Source of the DNA: CAWJJM01 sp963843275
GTDB lineage: Bacteria; Acidobacteriota; Thermoanaerobaculia; Multivoradales; JBCCEF01
Direction of reading: 5' to 3'
Assembly (NCBI GenBank): GCA_963843275.1
Contig: CAWJJM010000005.1
Span: forward strand, 1 to 5,078
Length of the DNA: 5,078 nucleotides
In this document: piece by piece, positions 1 through 5,078 of the stretch
Layout of the letters: each line of letters opens with the position of its first letter
Position numbering within the stretch: the first letter of the stretch is position 1
The notes under the pieces: generated by a model
What the model saw: the letters and a program-made list of their open reading frames with translations, nothing else
What the model was told of the DNA's origin: nothing
Databases searched by the model: none
Position numbers and translations under genes: made by a program

Positions 1-876
1 CAGCAGGCTGTCGGGGTCCACCGCCAGGCTCATCTCTCTGGAGGCGTAGCTCTTCAGCAGCAGGGTCGCACCAGCCTTGGCCGTGCCGGCGAGCTCGACG
101 TCGCCGAAGTCGGCGCCAGCGGGCGTCAGCACCACCATCGGGCGGACGAAACCGGAGACCGGAATCTTCACTTCCTTCTGCCGCGGATGGTTGGTGATCA
201 CGTTCACATAGTCGGCCAGGGGTCCCACCGGCGCCTTGCTGTAGTCGAGGGTGAGGGTGATGACCCACTGGTTGCCGGTACCTTCCTCCTGCTTCTCGTC
301 GGCGGTGGCCGGACGGGCCTGGGCGTCGAGGAACGGGTACGGAGACTCGACGCTGAGGACCTTCAGATCGTCGATGTCACGGGTGAAGATGATCTGCTCG
401 ACCTCGCCGGGATCGCTGTCCTGCGCCTGGATGAAGCGCGCGAAGCCGGGCCGCAGGTACACCGACGGCGTCACCTCCGCCTTCAGGGTCAACGCGATCC
501 GCGGGTTCTCCGGATCGTTGGTGAGCACCGTCAGTCCCTTGGAGATGCCTCCGGCGAACTCGGAGGTGTCTACCACGGCGTGGATCTTGCCGCTGGCACC
601 AGGGGCGATGGTGGCGTCGTAGTCGGCCACCGTGCAACCGCACGCCGGGCGCACCTCGACGATCTCTAGAGGCGCGGAGCCCTCGTTGCTGATTTCGAAG
701 TCATGGACGACGTCCGTCCCCTTGTCGACCTTGCCGGCATCGAAGACCGGCTCGGCGACGACGGCCTTCGGCTGCGCGGCCTCCGGCTGCGCCGACGGCT
801 CCTCGGCGAACAGGGGCAGAACCGCCACCAGGGCGAAAGAGAACGTCAGAATGGCATTCCGGGTGCGTGGTTTCAT
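1..876 (-). CDS. Exported DUF1573-family protein, 3' end cut by window edge
   Basis: The first 292 residues are visible and the frame is still open at the left edge, so the C-terminus is missing. The N-terminus is a signal peptide: basic residues (K2, R4, R6), a hydrophobic core at about residues 9-22, and a likely cut after LFA (residue 24) before EEP. A Gln/Pro/Ala-rich stretch follows. Residues about 42-135 match the DUF1573 pattern: an 'EPVFDAGKVDKG' opening strand, 'F.I.N.G..PL.I..V', then the hallmark ACGCTV (C79, C81), 'APG.SGKI' and 'TNDPENP'. A second beta-sandwich unit spans about 138-242, ending 'NHPRQKEVKIPVSG'. A third starts near 248 (TPAGADFGDVELAG). These units resemble immunoglobulin-like ASH/DUF1573 domains. 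Such proteins are secreted or periplasmic and mostly uncharacterised, so I infer a structural or binding role, not an enzyme. The ATG at 874-876 is supported by a strong Shine-Dalgarno. The gene is divergent from mpl. Family assignment is fairly sure; function is unknown. Confidence 0.88.
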   Translation of the reverse strand, partial: MKPRTRNAILTFSFALVAVLPLFAEEPSAQPEAAQPKAVVAEPVFDAGKVDKGTDVVHDFEISNEGSAPLEIVEVRPACGCTVADYDATIAPGASGKIHAVVDTSEFAGGISKGLTVLTNDPENPRIALTLKAEVTPSVYLRPGFARFIQAQDSDPGEVEQIIFTRDIDDLKVLSVESPYPFLDAQARPATADEKQEEGTGNQWVITLTLDYSKAPVGPLADYVNVITNHPRQKEVKIPVSGFVRPMVVLTPAGADFGDVELAGTAKAGATLLLKSYASREMSLAVDPDSLL

Positions 877-884
877 TGCGTGTG

Positions 885-891
885 CTCCTCC
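885..891 (-). promoter_or_regulatory. Shine-Dalgarno of the DUF1573 gene
   Basis: Read on the minus strand this is GGAGGAG, eight bases before the ATG at 876-874. It is a near-ideal anti-16S match at normal spacing and fixes the start of the exported protein. The next two plus-strand genes have no comparable site. Confidence 0.85.
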
Positions 892-894
892 GCT

Positions 895-923
895 ATCCTT
901 CAGGATGATCCGTGGTCTGACAA
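895..923 (-). promoter_or_regulatory. Weak candidate promoter for the DUF1573 gene, with small inverted repeats
   Basis: On the minus strand TTGTCA (923-918) matches five of six bases of a sigma-70 -35 box. After exactly 17 bases comes AAGGAT (900-895), a poor -10 with three of six matches. Transcription from here would begin at about the Shine-Dalgarno, giving an unusually short leader, which argues against it. The same stretch holds two small overlapping dyads: ATCCT-TC-AGGAT (895-906) and GGAT-G-ATCC (903-911). They could be an operator over the -10, but arms of four to five bases are easily found by chance. No convincing promoter for mpl was seen elsewhere in this 168-bp divergent gap. 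Confidence 0.2.
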
Positions 924-1044
924 CGATGGCCGACGACAGCGCATTCCAGCTCAGCCCCACCGGGACAGCCTCGACAGCCCCGGACTACCAGGCTTTCGAG
1001 CCGTCGCCCGCCGGGCGCCGCGCGCCGCGCAGCCGCCGTTCCCG

Positions 1045-2502
1045 ATGACCCAACCGTCGAAGCTGGCCGTCCACCTGATCGCCATCGGGGGGAGCGGCAT
1101 GGCGCCGCTCGCTTGCCTGCTGCAAGAGCAGGGCCACACCGTGCGCGGCTCCGACCAGCCGCTCTACCCGCCGATGAGCACGCTCCTGGCCGACGCCGGC
1201 ATCGTACCGTGGGTGGGCTGGGACCCGGCCCACCTCGAGCCGTCGCCGGACCTGGTGGTGGTGGGCAACGCGGTGCGCCGCGACAATCCCGAAGCGGTCG
1301 AAGCGGAGCGCCGCGGGCTGCCGATCTACTCGATGCCGCAGGCCCTCGGCCGCTTCTTCCTCGCCGGCCGCCGGCCGCTGGTGGTGGCCGGCACCCACGG
1401 CAAGACCACCACCACCTCGCTGGCCGCCTGGGTGCTCACCGACGGCGGCGCCGAGCCCGGCTTCCTGGTCGGCGGCGTCCCCCGCAACCTCGGCGTCAGC
1501 TTCAGCGCCGGCCGCGGCGACCGCTTCGTGGTCGAGGGCGACGAGTACAACGCCGCCTACTTCGACCGCGGGCCGAAGTTCCTCCACTACCGTCCCGAGA
1601 CCCTGGTGCTGACCAGCGTCGAGCACGACCACGCCGATCTCTACCCGACGCCCGAGTCGCTGCTGGACGCCTACGGCCGGCTGGTCGAGCTGGTGCCGCC
1701 CGACGGCCAGGTGATCGCCTGCGGCGACCTTCCGGAGGTGCGCCGCGTCGCCGCCCGGGCGCGCGCCCCGGTGCTGTTCTACGGCCTCGGCGAGGACAAC
1801 GACCTGCACCCCGCCGACGGCGTCGAGGCGGTCGACCATACCGCGCTACCGGGGCGCACCGGCAGCCGCTTCGCACTCGACGACGGCGACGGCGGCCGCG
1901 TCGAGGTGGTGCTGCCGATGGCCGGCGACTACAACGTGGTCAACGCCCTGGCGGTGTGGGCGGCGGCGCGCCGCGACGGGCTGCCGGCGGCGGCGGTGGC
2001 ACGCGCCCTCGGGCGTTTCGAGGGTGCGGCCCGCCGCCAGGACGAGCTGGGCACCGCGGGCGGCGTGACGGTGGTGGACGACTTCGCCCACCACCCGACG
2101 GCGGTGGCGCACACCGTCGCCGGCCTGCGGCGGCGCTACGCCGGCCGCCGGCTGACCGTCCTTTTCGAGCCGCGCAGCCTGACCGCCGGCCGCCGCTTCT
2201 TCCAGCAGCGATACGTCGAGGCCTTCGGCGCCGCCGACCGCGTGCTGCTGGCGCCGGTCCACTACGCCGACCGCTGGCCCGCCGAGGAGCTGCTCGACCT
2301 GCCGCGGCTGGCCGCCGACCTGGCGGCGGCGGGGGTCGAGGCGACGGCCTACGGCGACAACGAGGCCGTGCTCGCCGCCGCCCTCGCCGGCTCGCGCTCC
2401 GGGGACGTCCTGGTCACCATGTCGTCGGGCTCCTTCGACGGCATGCCGCAACGCCTGCACCAGGAGCTGGCCGCGCGCGCCGCGGCGGCGGCAGAAACAT
2501 AG
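1045..2502 (+). CDS. mpl: UDP-MurNAc:L-Ala-gamma-D-Glu-meso-DAP ligase (murein tripeptide ligase)
   Basis: A complete 485-residue Mur-ligase-family enzyme; Escherichia coli Mpl is about 457. Mpl uses ATP in the cytoplasm to join recycled tripeptide L-Ala-D-Glu-DAP to UDP-N-acetylmuramate, returning old cell wall to new synthesis. Visible in order: N-terminal nucleotide-binding motif AIGGSGMAPLA (13-23); the ATP-binding P-loop GTHGKTTTT (116-124); VEGDEYNAAYFD (163-174) and the EHDHADLY metal/substrate segment (193-200), both very Mpl-like; YNVVNALA (296-303); FEGAARRQDELG (325-336); and the C-terminal DDFAHHPTAV (345-354), nearly the E. coli Mpl sequence. These separate it from MurC, whose overall architecture is similar. 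EPRS (375-378) and SSGSFDGMPQRL (460-471) close the third domain. The frame stays open upstream to 703, but homology starts only nine residues after this ATG and no other start lies nearby. No Shine-Dalgarno precedes the ATG. Meso-DAP peptidoglycan is implied. Confidence 0.95.
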   Translation: MTQPSKLAVHLIAIGGSGMAPLACLLQEQGHTVRGSDQPLYPPMSTLLADAGIVPWVGWDPAHLEPSPDLVVVGNAVRRDNPEAVEAERRGLPIYSMPQALGRFFLAGRRPLVVAGTHGKTTTTSLAAWVLTDGGAEPGFLVGGVPRNLGVSFSAGRGDRFVVEGDEYNAAYFDRGPKFLHYRPETLVLTSVEHDHADLYPTPESLLDAYGRLVELVPPDGQVIACGDLPEVRRVAARARAPVLFYGLGEDNDLHPADGVEAVDHTALPGRTGSRFALDDGDGGRVEVVLPMAGDYNVVNALAVWAAARRDGLPAAAVARALGRFEGAARRQDELGTAGGVTVVDDFAHHPTAVAHTVAGLRRRYAGRRLTVLFEPRSLTAGRRFFQQRYVEAFGAADRVLLAPVHYADRWPAEELLDLPRLAADLAAAGVEATAYGDNEAVLAAALAGSRSGDVLVTMSSGSFDGMPQRLHQELAARAAAAAET

Positions 2503-2529
2503 ACGCGTGCGCAAAGGCTTTGCTAGCAT
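2500..2529 (+). promoter_or_regulatory. Candidate extended -10 promoter for the TPR membrane protein gene
   Basis: TGC-TAGCAT at 2521-2529 fits the extended -10 form TGnTAnnnT, with four of six matches to TATAAT including the key T, A and final T. A weak -35-like TAGACG (2500-2505, four of six matches) lies 18 bases upstream and overlaps the mpl stop codon. This is a rare AT-containing patch in a very GC-rich window. Transcription would start near 2536, giving a leader of about 57 bases. If real, the downstream gene can be expressed independently of mpl. This is inference from consensus only. Confidence 0.4.
2511..2523 (+). repeat. Short perfect dyad GCAAAG-G-CTTTGC
   Basis: Two six-base arms surround a single central base, directly against the -10 element of the candidate promoter. 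A hairpin here would have little loop and no following T-run, so it is not an obvious intrinsic terminator for mpl. Its position in the promoter spacer would suit an operator. Chance occurrence is possible. Confidence 0.35.
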
Positions 2530-2592
2530 ATCGGTTGATTTGCATCGCCGACCCGGCATGCGCGTCGCGCCCAATCGCCGCCACCCGATCTG

Positions 2593-4707
2593 ATGACCTA
2601 CCCCGGCAACTCCGCCATCTCCCCCGAAGTCCAGCAGCGCATCCGCACCACTTTCGAGCAGACCCTGGGGCTCGCCGAGCGCGGCAGCCGGCAGGAAGCG
2701 GCGCTGGGATGCGACTTCATCCTCCAGCTCGACCCGCAGTTCCGCCCGGCGCAGACGCTCCAGGACCGCCTGAAGAGCAGCGACGGCTCGGTGGAGGTGG
2801 ACGACCTGCGCGCCGAGCTGGCCGGCCGCCCCGACCGCGCCGAACGCGAGGCGCAGGCCGCCGAGCTGTTCGGCGGTGGCGGGTTCGCCGCCGATCCCGA
2901 CCTCGACGGCCTACCGCCGATCCTCGACGACCTGCCGGAGCTCGACGATCTGCCGGAGCTGGCGGGATCGGCCGCAGGCGCGCCGGCCGCCACGGCGGCG
3001 GACGCGACCGGGAGCGACCTCGGGTCACGGCTGCGCGAGCTGGTCGAGGCGCGGCGCTTCGAAGAGGCCCTCGCGCTCGCCGCCGCCAACCGCGAGGCGA
3101 TCACCGCCGATGCCGAGCTGGCACGCCTCGCCACCGCGGCCGGTGAGCGCAACGAGGCCGCGCCCTACGTCGAGCGCTTCCTCCACGCCGCCGAGCGGGC
3201 GCGCCATCGCGGCGAGGAGGCCGAGGTGCAGGCGCTGCTCGACAAGGCACGTGCGTTGGACCCCAGCCACCCCGCCCTCGCCGCCGCGCAGGCCGCCGCC
3301 GGGGCGGACGCGGCGGTGCCCGCAGCCGCCGCGACCGAAGCCGCCGCGCCGCCGGACGCCGCGCCGCCGGTGGACGCCGGCGACCTCGATGCCTTCGGCG
3401 ACTTCGATCTCGGCAGCGGCGACGCCGAGGGCGACCGGCGCATCGCCGAGCTGCTCGAAGAGGGGCAGGGGTTCTTCGACCGCGGCGACCATCAGAGCGC
3501 CATCGACGCCTGGTCGCGCATCTTCCTCATCGACATCGATCACCAGGAGGCGTCGCGGCGCATCGAAGAGGCGCGGCGGCTGAAGAACGAGCAGGAACGC
3601 AAGATCGAGCAGGTTTTCCACGAGGCGGTCGATGCCGCCGAGGCCGGCGAGAAGGACGTGGCACGGGCCGGCCTGGAGCGGGTGCTCACCCTGATGCCGG
3701 GCCACGCCGGCGCCCTCGAGCAGCTCGATCTGCTGGACAGCCGACGGCCCTCCTCCCCGTCCGGCCGGCCGGCACCGCCACCCTCGCCGGCCGCTGCACC
3801 GCCGGAAGCGGCGCGCGAGCCTCTGCGCGAGGAGATCCTCGTGCCTCCGGAGCCGGGCGAGGCGCCGCCGGCGAGCACCGACGAGGCCGCGACTCGCGCC
3901 ATGGTCGCCAGCCGCAAACCGCCGCGCCGCTTCATGCTCATCGGCAGCGTCGTGCTGCTGGTCGTTCTCGCCGCTTCCTGGGTGGTCTACGACAACCGCG
4001 ACAGCGTCTTCCCCAATGCCGACGAGGCGCCGCCGCCCGCCGCCGCCGAGGTCGATCCGATCGCCCGGGCCACCCGGCTCCACGATGCCGGCAAGTCCGC
4101 CATGGCGGTCAACCAGCTGCGCCGCCTGCCGCCCGGCTCGGCGCAATACGAGGAGGCCCAGGCGCTGATCTCGCAGTGGGAAGCGGCGGACCAGCCGGCG
4201 ACGTCGGCCGAGCCGGCGGCGGCCGACGACGACTCGGCGCAACGCCAGGCGGCGCTGGTGGACGACGCCGGCGAAGCCGCGGGCAGCGGCCACTACCTGC
4301 GTGCCCGGGAGCTGCTCGCCCAGGCGGCGGCGCTGGGACCCCTGCCCGCCGCCAGCGATCCGCTGCAGGCCGAGGTCGCCGCCCAGGTGGCGCCCCTCGG
4401 ACCCCAGCTCGAGCTGATGGAGATGGGCGAGTACAGCCGCGCGTTGCCGGATCTCTGGCGCATGCACGAGAGCCGGCCGGACGACGCCGACGTCAGCCGC
4501 CTGATCGCCGACTCGTACTACAACCTCGCCGTTCGCAGCCTGCAGCAGGGCGACGCGGCGGCGGCGGTGGAGCATCTCGAGGAGGCGGTGTCGGTGACGC
4601 CGGACGACGCCGAGCTGGTGCGCCACCTGCAGTTCGCCCAGACCTACGCGCAGCGGGACAAGGATCTGCTGTACCGCATCTACGTCAAGTACCTGCCGCC
4701 CCGCTAG
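2593..4707 (+). CDS. Single-pass membrane protein with TPR-like repeats on both sides
   Basis: A 704-residue protein with no enzymatic motif seen. Residues 10-60 are helical and TPR-like. Residues 100-124 form an acidic DLP repeat. TPR-like helices follow at about 143-230. An Ala/Pro linker (232-262) leads to an acidic LDAFGDFDLG patch (265-274). Two clear TPR-like pairs lie at 285-320 and 337-376. A Pro/Ser/Ala-rich linker (383-430) precedes one membrane span at about 447-466. RKPPRR (441-446) just before the span predicts N-terminus inside and C-terminus outside (positive-inside rule). The outer part carries further TPR-like units, clearest at about 604-670 ending in TPDDAEL. The protein ends in KYLPPR. 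There is no signal peptide. The sole cysteine is C40. TPRs mediate protein binding, so a scaffold linking cytoplasmic and periplasmic partners is the natural inference; a FimV-like assembly role is one speculative option. The ATG is the only possible start (in-frame stops at 2524 and 2536) and lacks a Shine-Dalgarno. The gene name is not recognised. Confidence 0.85.
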   Translation: MTYPGNSAISPEVQQRIRTTFEQTLGLAERGSRQEAALGCDFILQLDPQFRPAQTLQDRLKSSDGSVEVDDLRAELAGRPDRAEREAQAAELFGGGGFAADPDLDGLPPILDDLPELDDLPELAGSAAGAPAATAADATGSDLGSRLRELVEARRFEEALALAAANREAITADAELARLATAAGERNEAAPYVERFLHAAERARHRGEEAEVQALLDKARALDPSHPALAAAQAAAGADAAVPAAAATEAAAPPDAAPPVDAGDLDAFGDFDLGSGDAEGDRRIAELLEEGQGFFDRGDHQSAIDAWSRIFLIDIDHQEASRRIEEARRLKNEQERKIEQVFHEAVDAAEAGEKDVARAGLERVLTLMPGHAGALEQLDLLDSRRPSSPSGRPAPPPSPAAAPPEAAREPLREEILVPPEPGEAPPASTDEAATRAMVASRKPPRRFMLIGSVVLLVVLAASWVVYDNRDSVFPNADEAPPPAAAEVDPIARATRLHDAGKSAMAVNQLRRLPPGSAQYEEAQALISQWEAADQPATSAEPAAADDDSAQRQAALVDDAGEAAGSGHYLRARELLAQAAALGPLPAASDPLQAEVAAQVAPLGPQLELMEMGEYSRALPDLWRMHESRPDDADVSRLIADSYYNLAVRSLQQGDAAAAVEHLEEAVSVTPDDAELVRHLQFAQTYAQRDKDLLYRIYVKYLPPR
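2902..2958 (+). repeat. In-gene tandem repeat encoding L-D-D-L-P-E units
   Basis: Two adjacent 18-base units (2923-2940 and 2941-2958) differ by a single base (C to T, synonymous in GAC/GAT). Each encodes LDDLPE. A diverged 21-base unit just upstream (2902-2922) encodes LDGLPPI. Together they form an acidic, leucine-spaced stretch at about residues 104-123 of the TPR protein, probably an exposed peptide-binding motif or linker that grew by duplication. Confidence 0.7.
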
Positions 4708-4719
4708 CCCGGACCCTTC

Positions 4720-4845
4720 ATGAGCCGCCCGACTACGAGCACCGAAGCCGTGGACCGGACCTCCGAGCGCATCGCCCCGCCGCCGTCCCGGCCGGGCGAA
4801 CGCCGTCCACCCGCGGCGGGGAGGCGTCGCCTTGGCAGACCGTGA
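4720..4845 (+). other. Short ORF of 41 codons in the gap, overlapping the next start
   Basis: An ATG 12 bases after the TPR gene stop opens a 41-residue Arg/Pro-rich frame beginning MSRPTTSTEA and ending GRRRLGRP. It stops 14 bases inside the next gene, in another frame. There is no Shine-Dalgarno and the composition is what out-of-frame GC-rich DNA usually gives, so it is more likely noise than a protein. It could still act as an upstream ORF whose translation couples to the TTG start, because ribosomes would terminate (4843-4845) close to that start (4832). Confidence 0.15.
4818..4824 (+). promoter_or_regulatory. Shine-Dalgarno that decides the TTG start
   Basis: GGGGAGG ends seven bases before TTG at 4832. 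No ATG, GTG or other TTG occurs in that frame after the upstream stop (TGA at 4721-4723), so this site is the main evidence for the start of the last gene. Confidence 0.65.
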
Positions 4846-5078
4846 CCCCGAGGACGCCCCGTCCCTCTTCGACCTGCCGCTGACCCGGGAAGGGGCGCGG
4901 CCGCGCCCGCCGGCGGCGCGCCGACCGTCGGAGGAGGGTGCGGCGGGGCGCCGATCGTCGCGCGGGCTGCCCCTGTTCGGCGGCGCCGGCGACGACGGCT
5001 CGGACGCAACGGCGGCAGCGGGTGAAGAGACGCCGGGCGAGGCGGCGCCGCAAGGCGGCCGCCACGGCGCGGGCAGCA
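4832..5078 (+). CDS. N-terminus of an unrecognised protein, TTG start, cut by window edge
   Basis: The first 82 codons of a gene that runs off the right edge. It starts at TTG with a Shine-Dalgarno (GGGGAGG) seven bases upstream. Third codon positions are overwhelmingly G or C and the frame has no stop, unlike the two other plus-strand frames just upstream. The peptide begins (M)ADRDPEDAPSLFDLPL, continues with Arg/Pro/Ala-rich sequence, then GLPLFGG (residues 45-51), then an Ala/Gly/Glu-rich tail. There is no signal peptide, membrane span or folded domain in the visible part. It looks like a disordered cytoplasmic leader ahead of a domain beyond the window. From memory, leaders with SLFDLPL and LPLF motifs precede membrane domains such as RDD in some acidobacterial proteins, but I cannot confirm that here. 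It lies 124 bp after the TPR gene, same strand, so co-transcription is plausible. Confidence 0.6.
   Translation, partial: MADRDPEDAPSLFDLPLTREGARPRPPAARRPSEEGAAGRRSSRGLPLFGGAGDDGSDATAAAGEETPGEAAPQGGRHGAGS

Noticed and set aside
968..1000. Possible mpl promoter beginning with TCGACA in the divergent gap
   Set aside because: No acceptable -10 box lies 16-18 bases downstream (TTTCGA has only two of six matches).
703..1044. In-frame N-terminal extension of mpl back to an ATG at 703
   Set aside because: It would overlap the well-supported DUF1573 gene on the other strand, and the added residues look like out-of-frame low-complexity sequence. The Mpl homology begins about nine residues after the ATG at 1045.
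2503..2530. Intrinsic terminator after mpl
   Set aside because: The only dyad (2511-2523) has a one-base centre, modest GC and no following T-run.
1113..3146. Long 677-codon plus-strand open frame across mpl and the TPR gene
   Set aside because: It is extremely Arg/Pro/Gly-rich, spans two confidently assigned genes and their intergenic region in another frame, and has no recognisable domain. It is a typical GC-rich shadow frame.
3025..4626. 533-codon minus-strand open frame antisense to the TPR gene
   Set aside because: Its Arg/Gly/Val-rich composition mirrors the GC-biased codons of the sense gene. No domain or Shine-Dalgarno support was seen, and the sense frame has clear TPR and membrane features.
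4704..5065. Minus-strand open frames over the right end
   Set aside because: They are Arg/Ala-rich with no recognisable motif. The plus-strand TTG frame has a good Shine-Dalgarno and coherent codon use.

Overview
The window is a very GC-rich, gene-dense bacterial chromosome segment with strong G/C at third codon positions. It suggests a Gram-negative (diderm) organism: it encodes a secreted DUF1573-type protein, a peptidoglycan tripeptide recycling ligase (Mpl, typical of diderms), and a large single-pass membrane protein built from helical repeats. The GC content, the long Ala/Pro/Asp-rich linkers and the gene styles recall uncultured Acidobacteriota or a related deltaproteobacterium-like lineage. 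That placement is an impression from gene style and was not tested. Nothing suggests a mobile element, phage, CRISPR array or RNA gene.

Layout. On the minus strand, 1-876 is the 5' part (292 codons) of a DUF1573-family exported protein, which runs off the left edge and has a strong Shine-Dalgarno. A 168-bp divergent intergenic region follows. On the plus strand, mpl occupies 1045-2502 (485 aa, complete). A 90-bp gap carries a plausible extended -10 promoter and a small palindrome. It leads to 2593-4707, a complete 704-aa bitopic protein with TPR-like repeats on both sides of one membrane span. After 124 bp, a final plus-strand gene begins at a TTG codon (4832) behind a good Shine-Dalgarno and runs off the right edge. 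Its visible 82 residues are a low-complexity, probably disordered N-terminus. A 41-codon ORF (4720-4845) fills most of that last gap and overlaps the TTG start.

How the genes fit together. Mpl is the only gene with a confident biochemical role: cytoplasmic reuse of murein tripeptide. The exported DUF1573 protein is divergently transcribed and has no visible functional link to it. The TPR membrane protein and the TTG-start gene are co-directional and may be co-transcribed. Both carry short acidic or hydrophobic DLP-type motifs in their disordered N-terminal parts, which hints at a shared cytoplasmic partner, but this is inference. I found no convincing previously undescribed system. The most interesting items are the two-sided TPR protein, the TTG start with the overlapping short ORF, and the contrast between genes with and without Shine-Dalgarno sequences.
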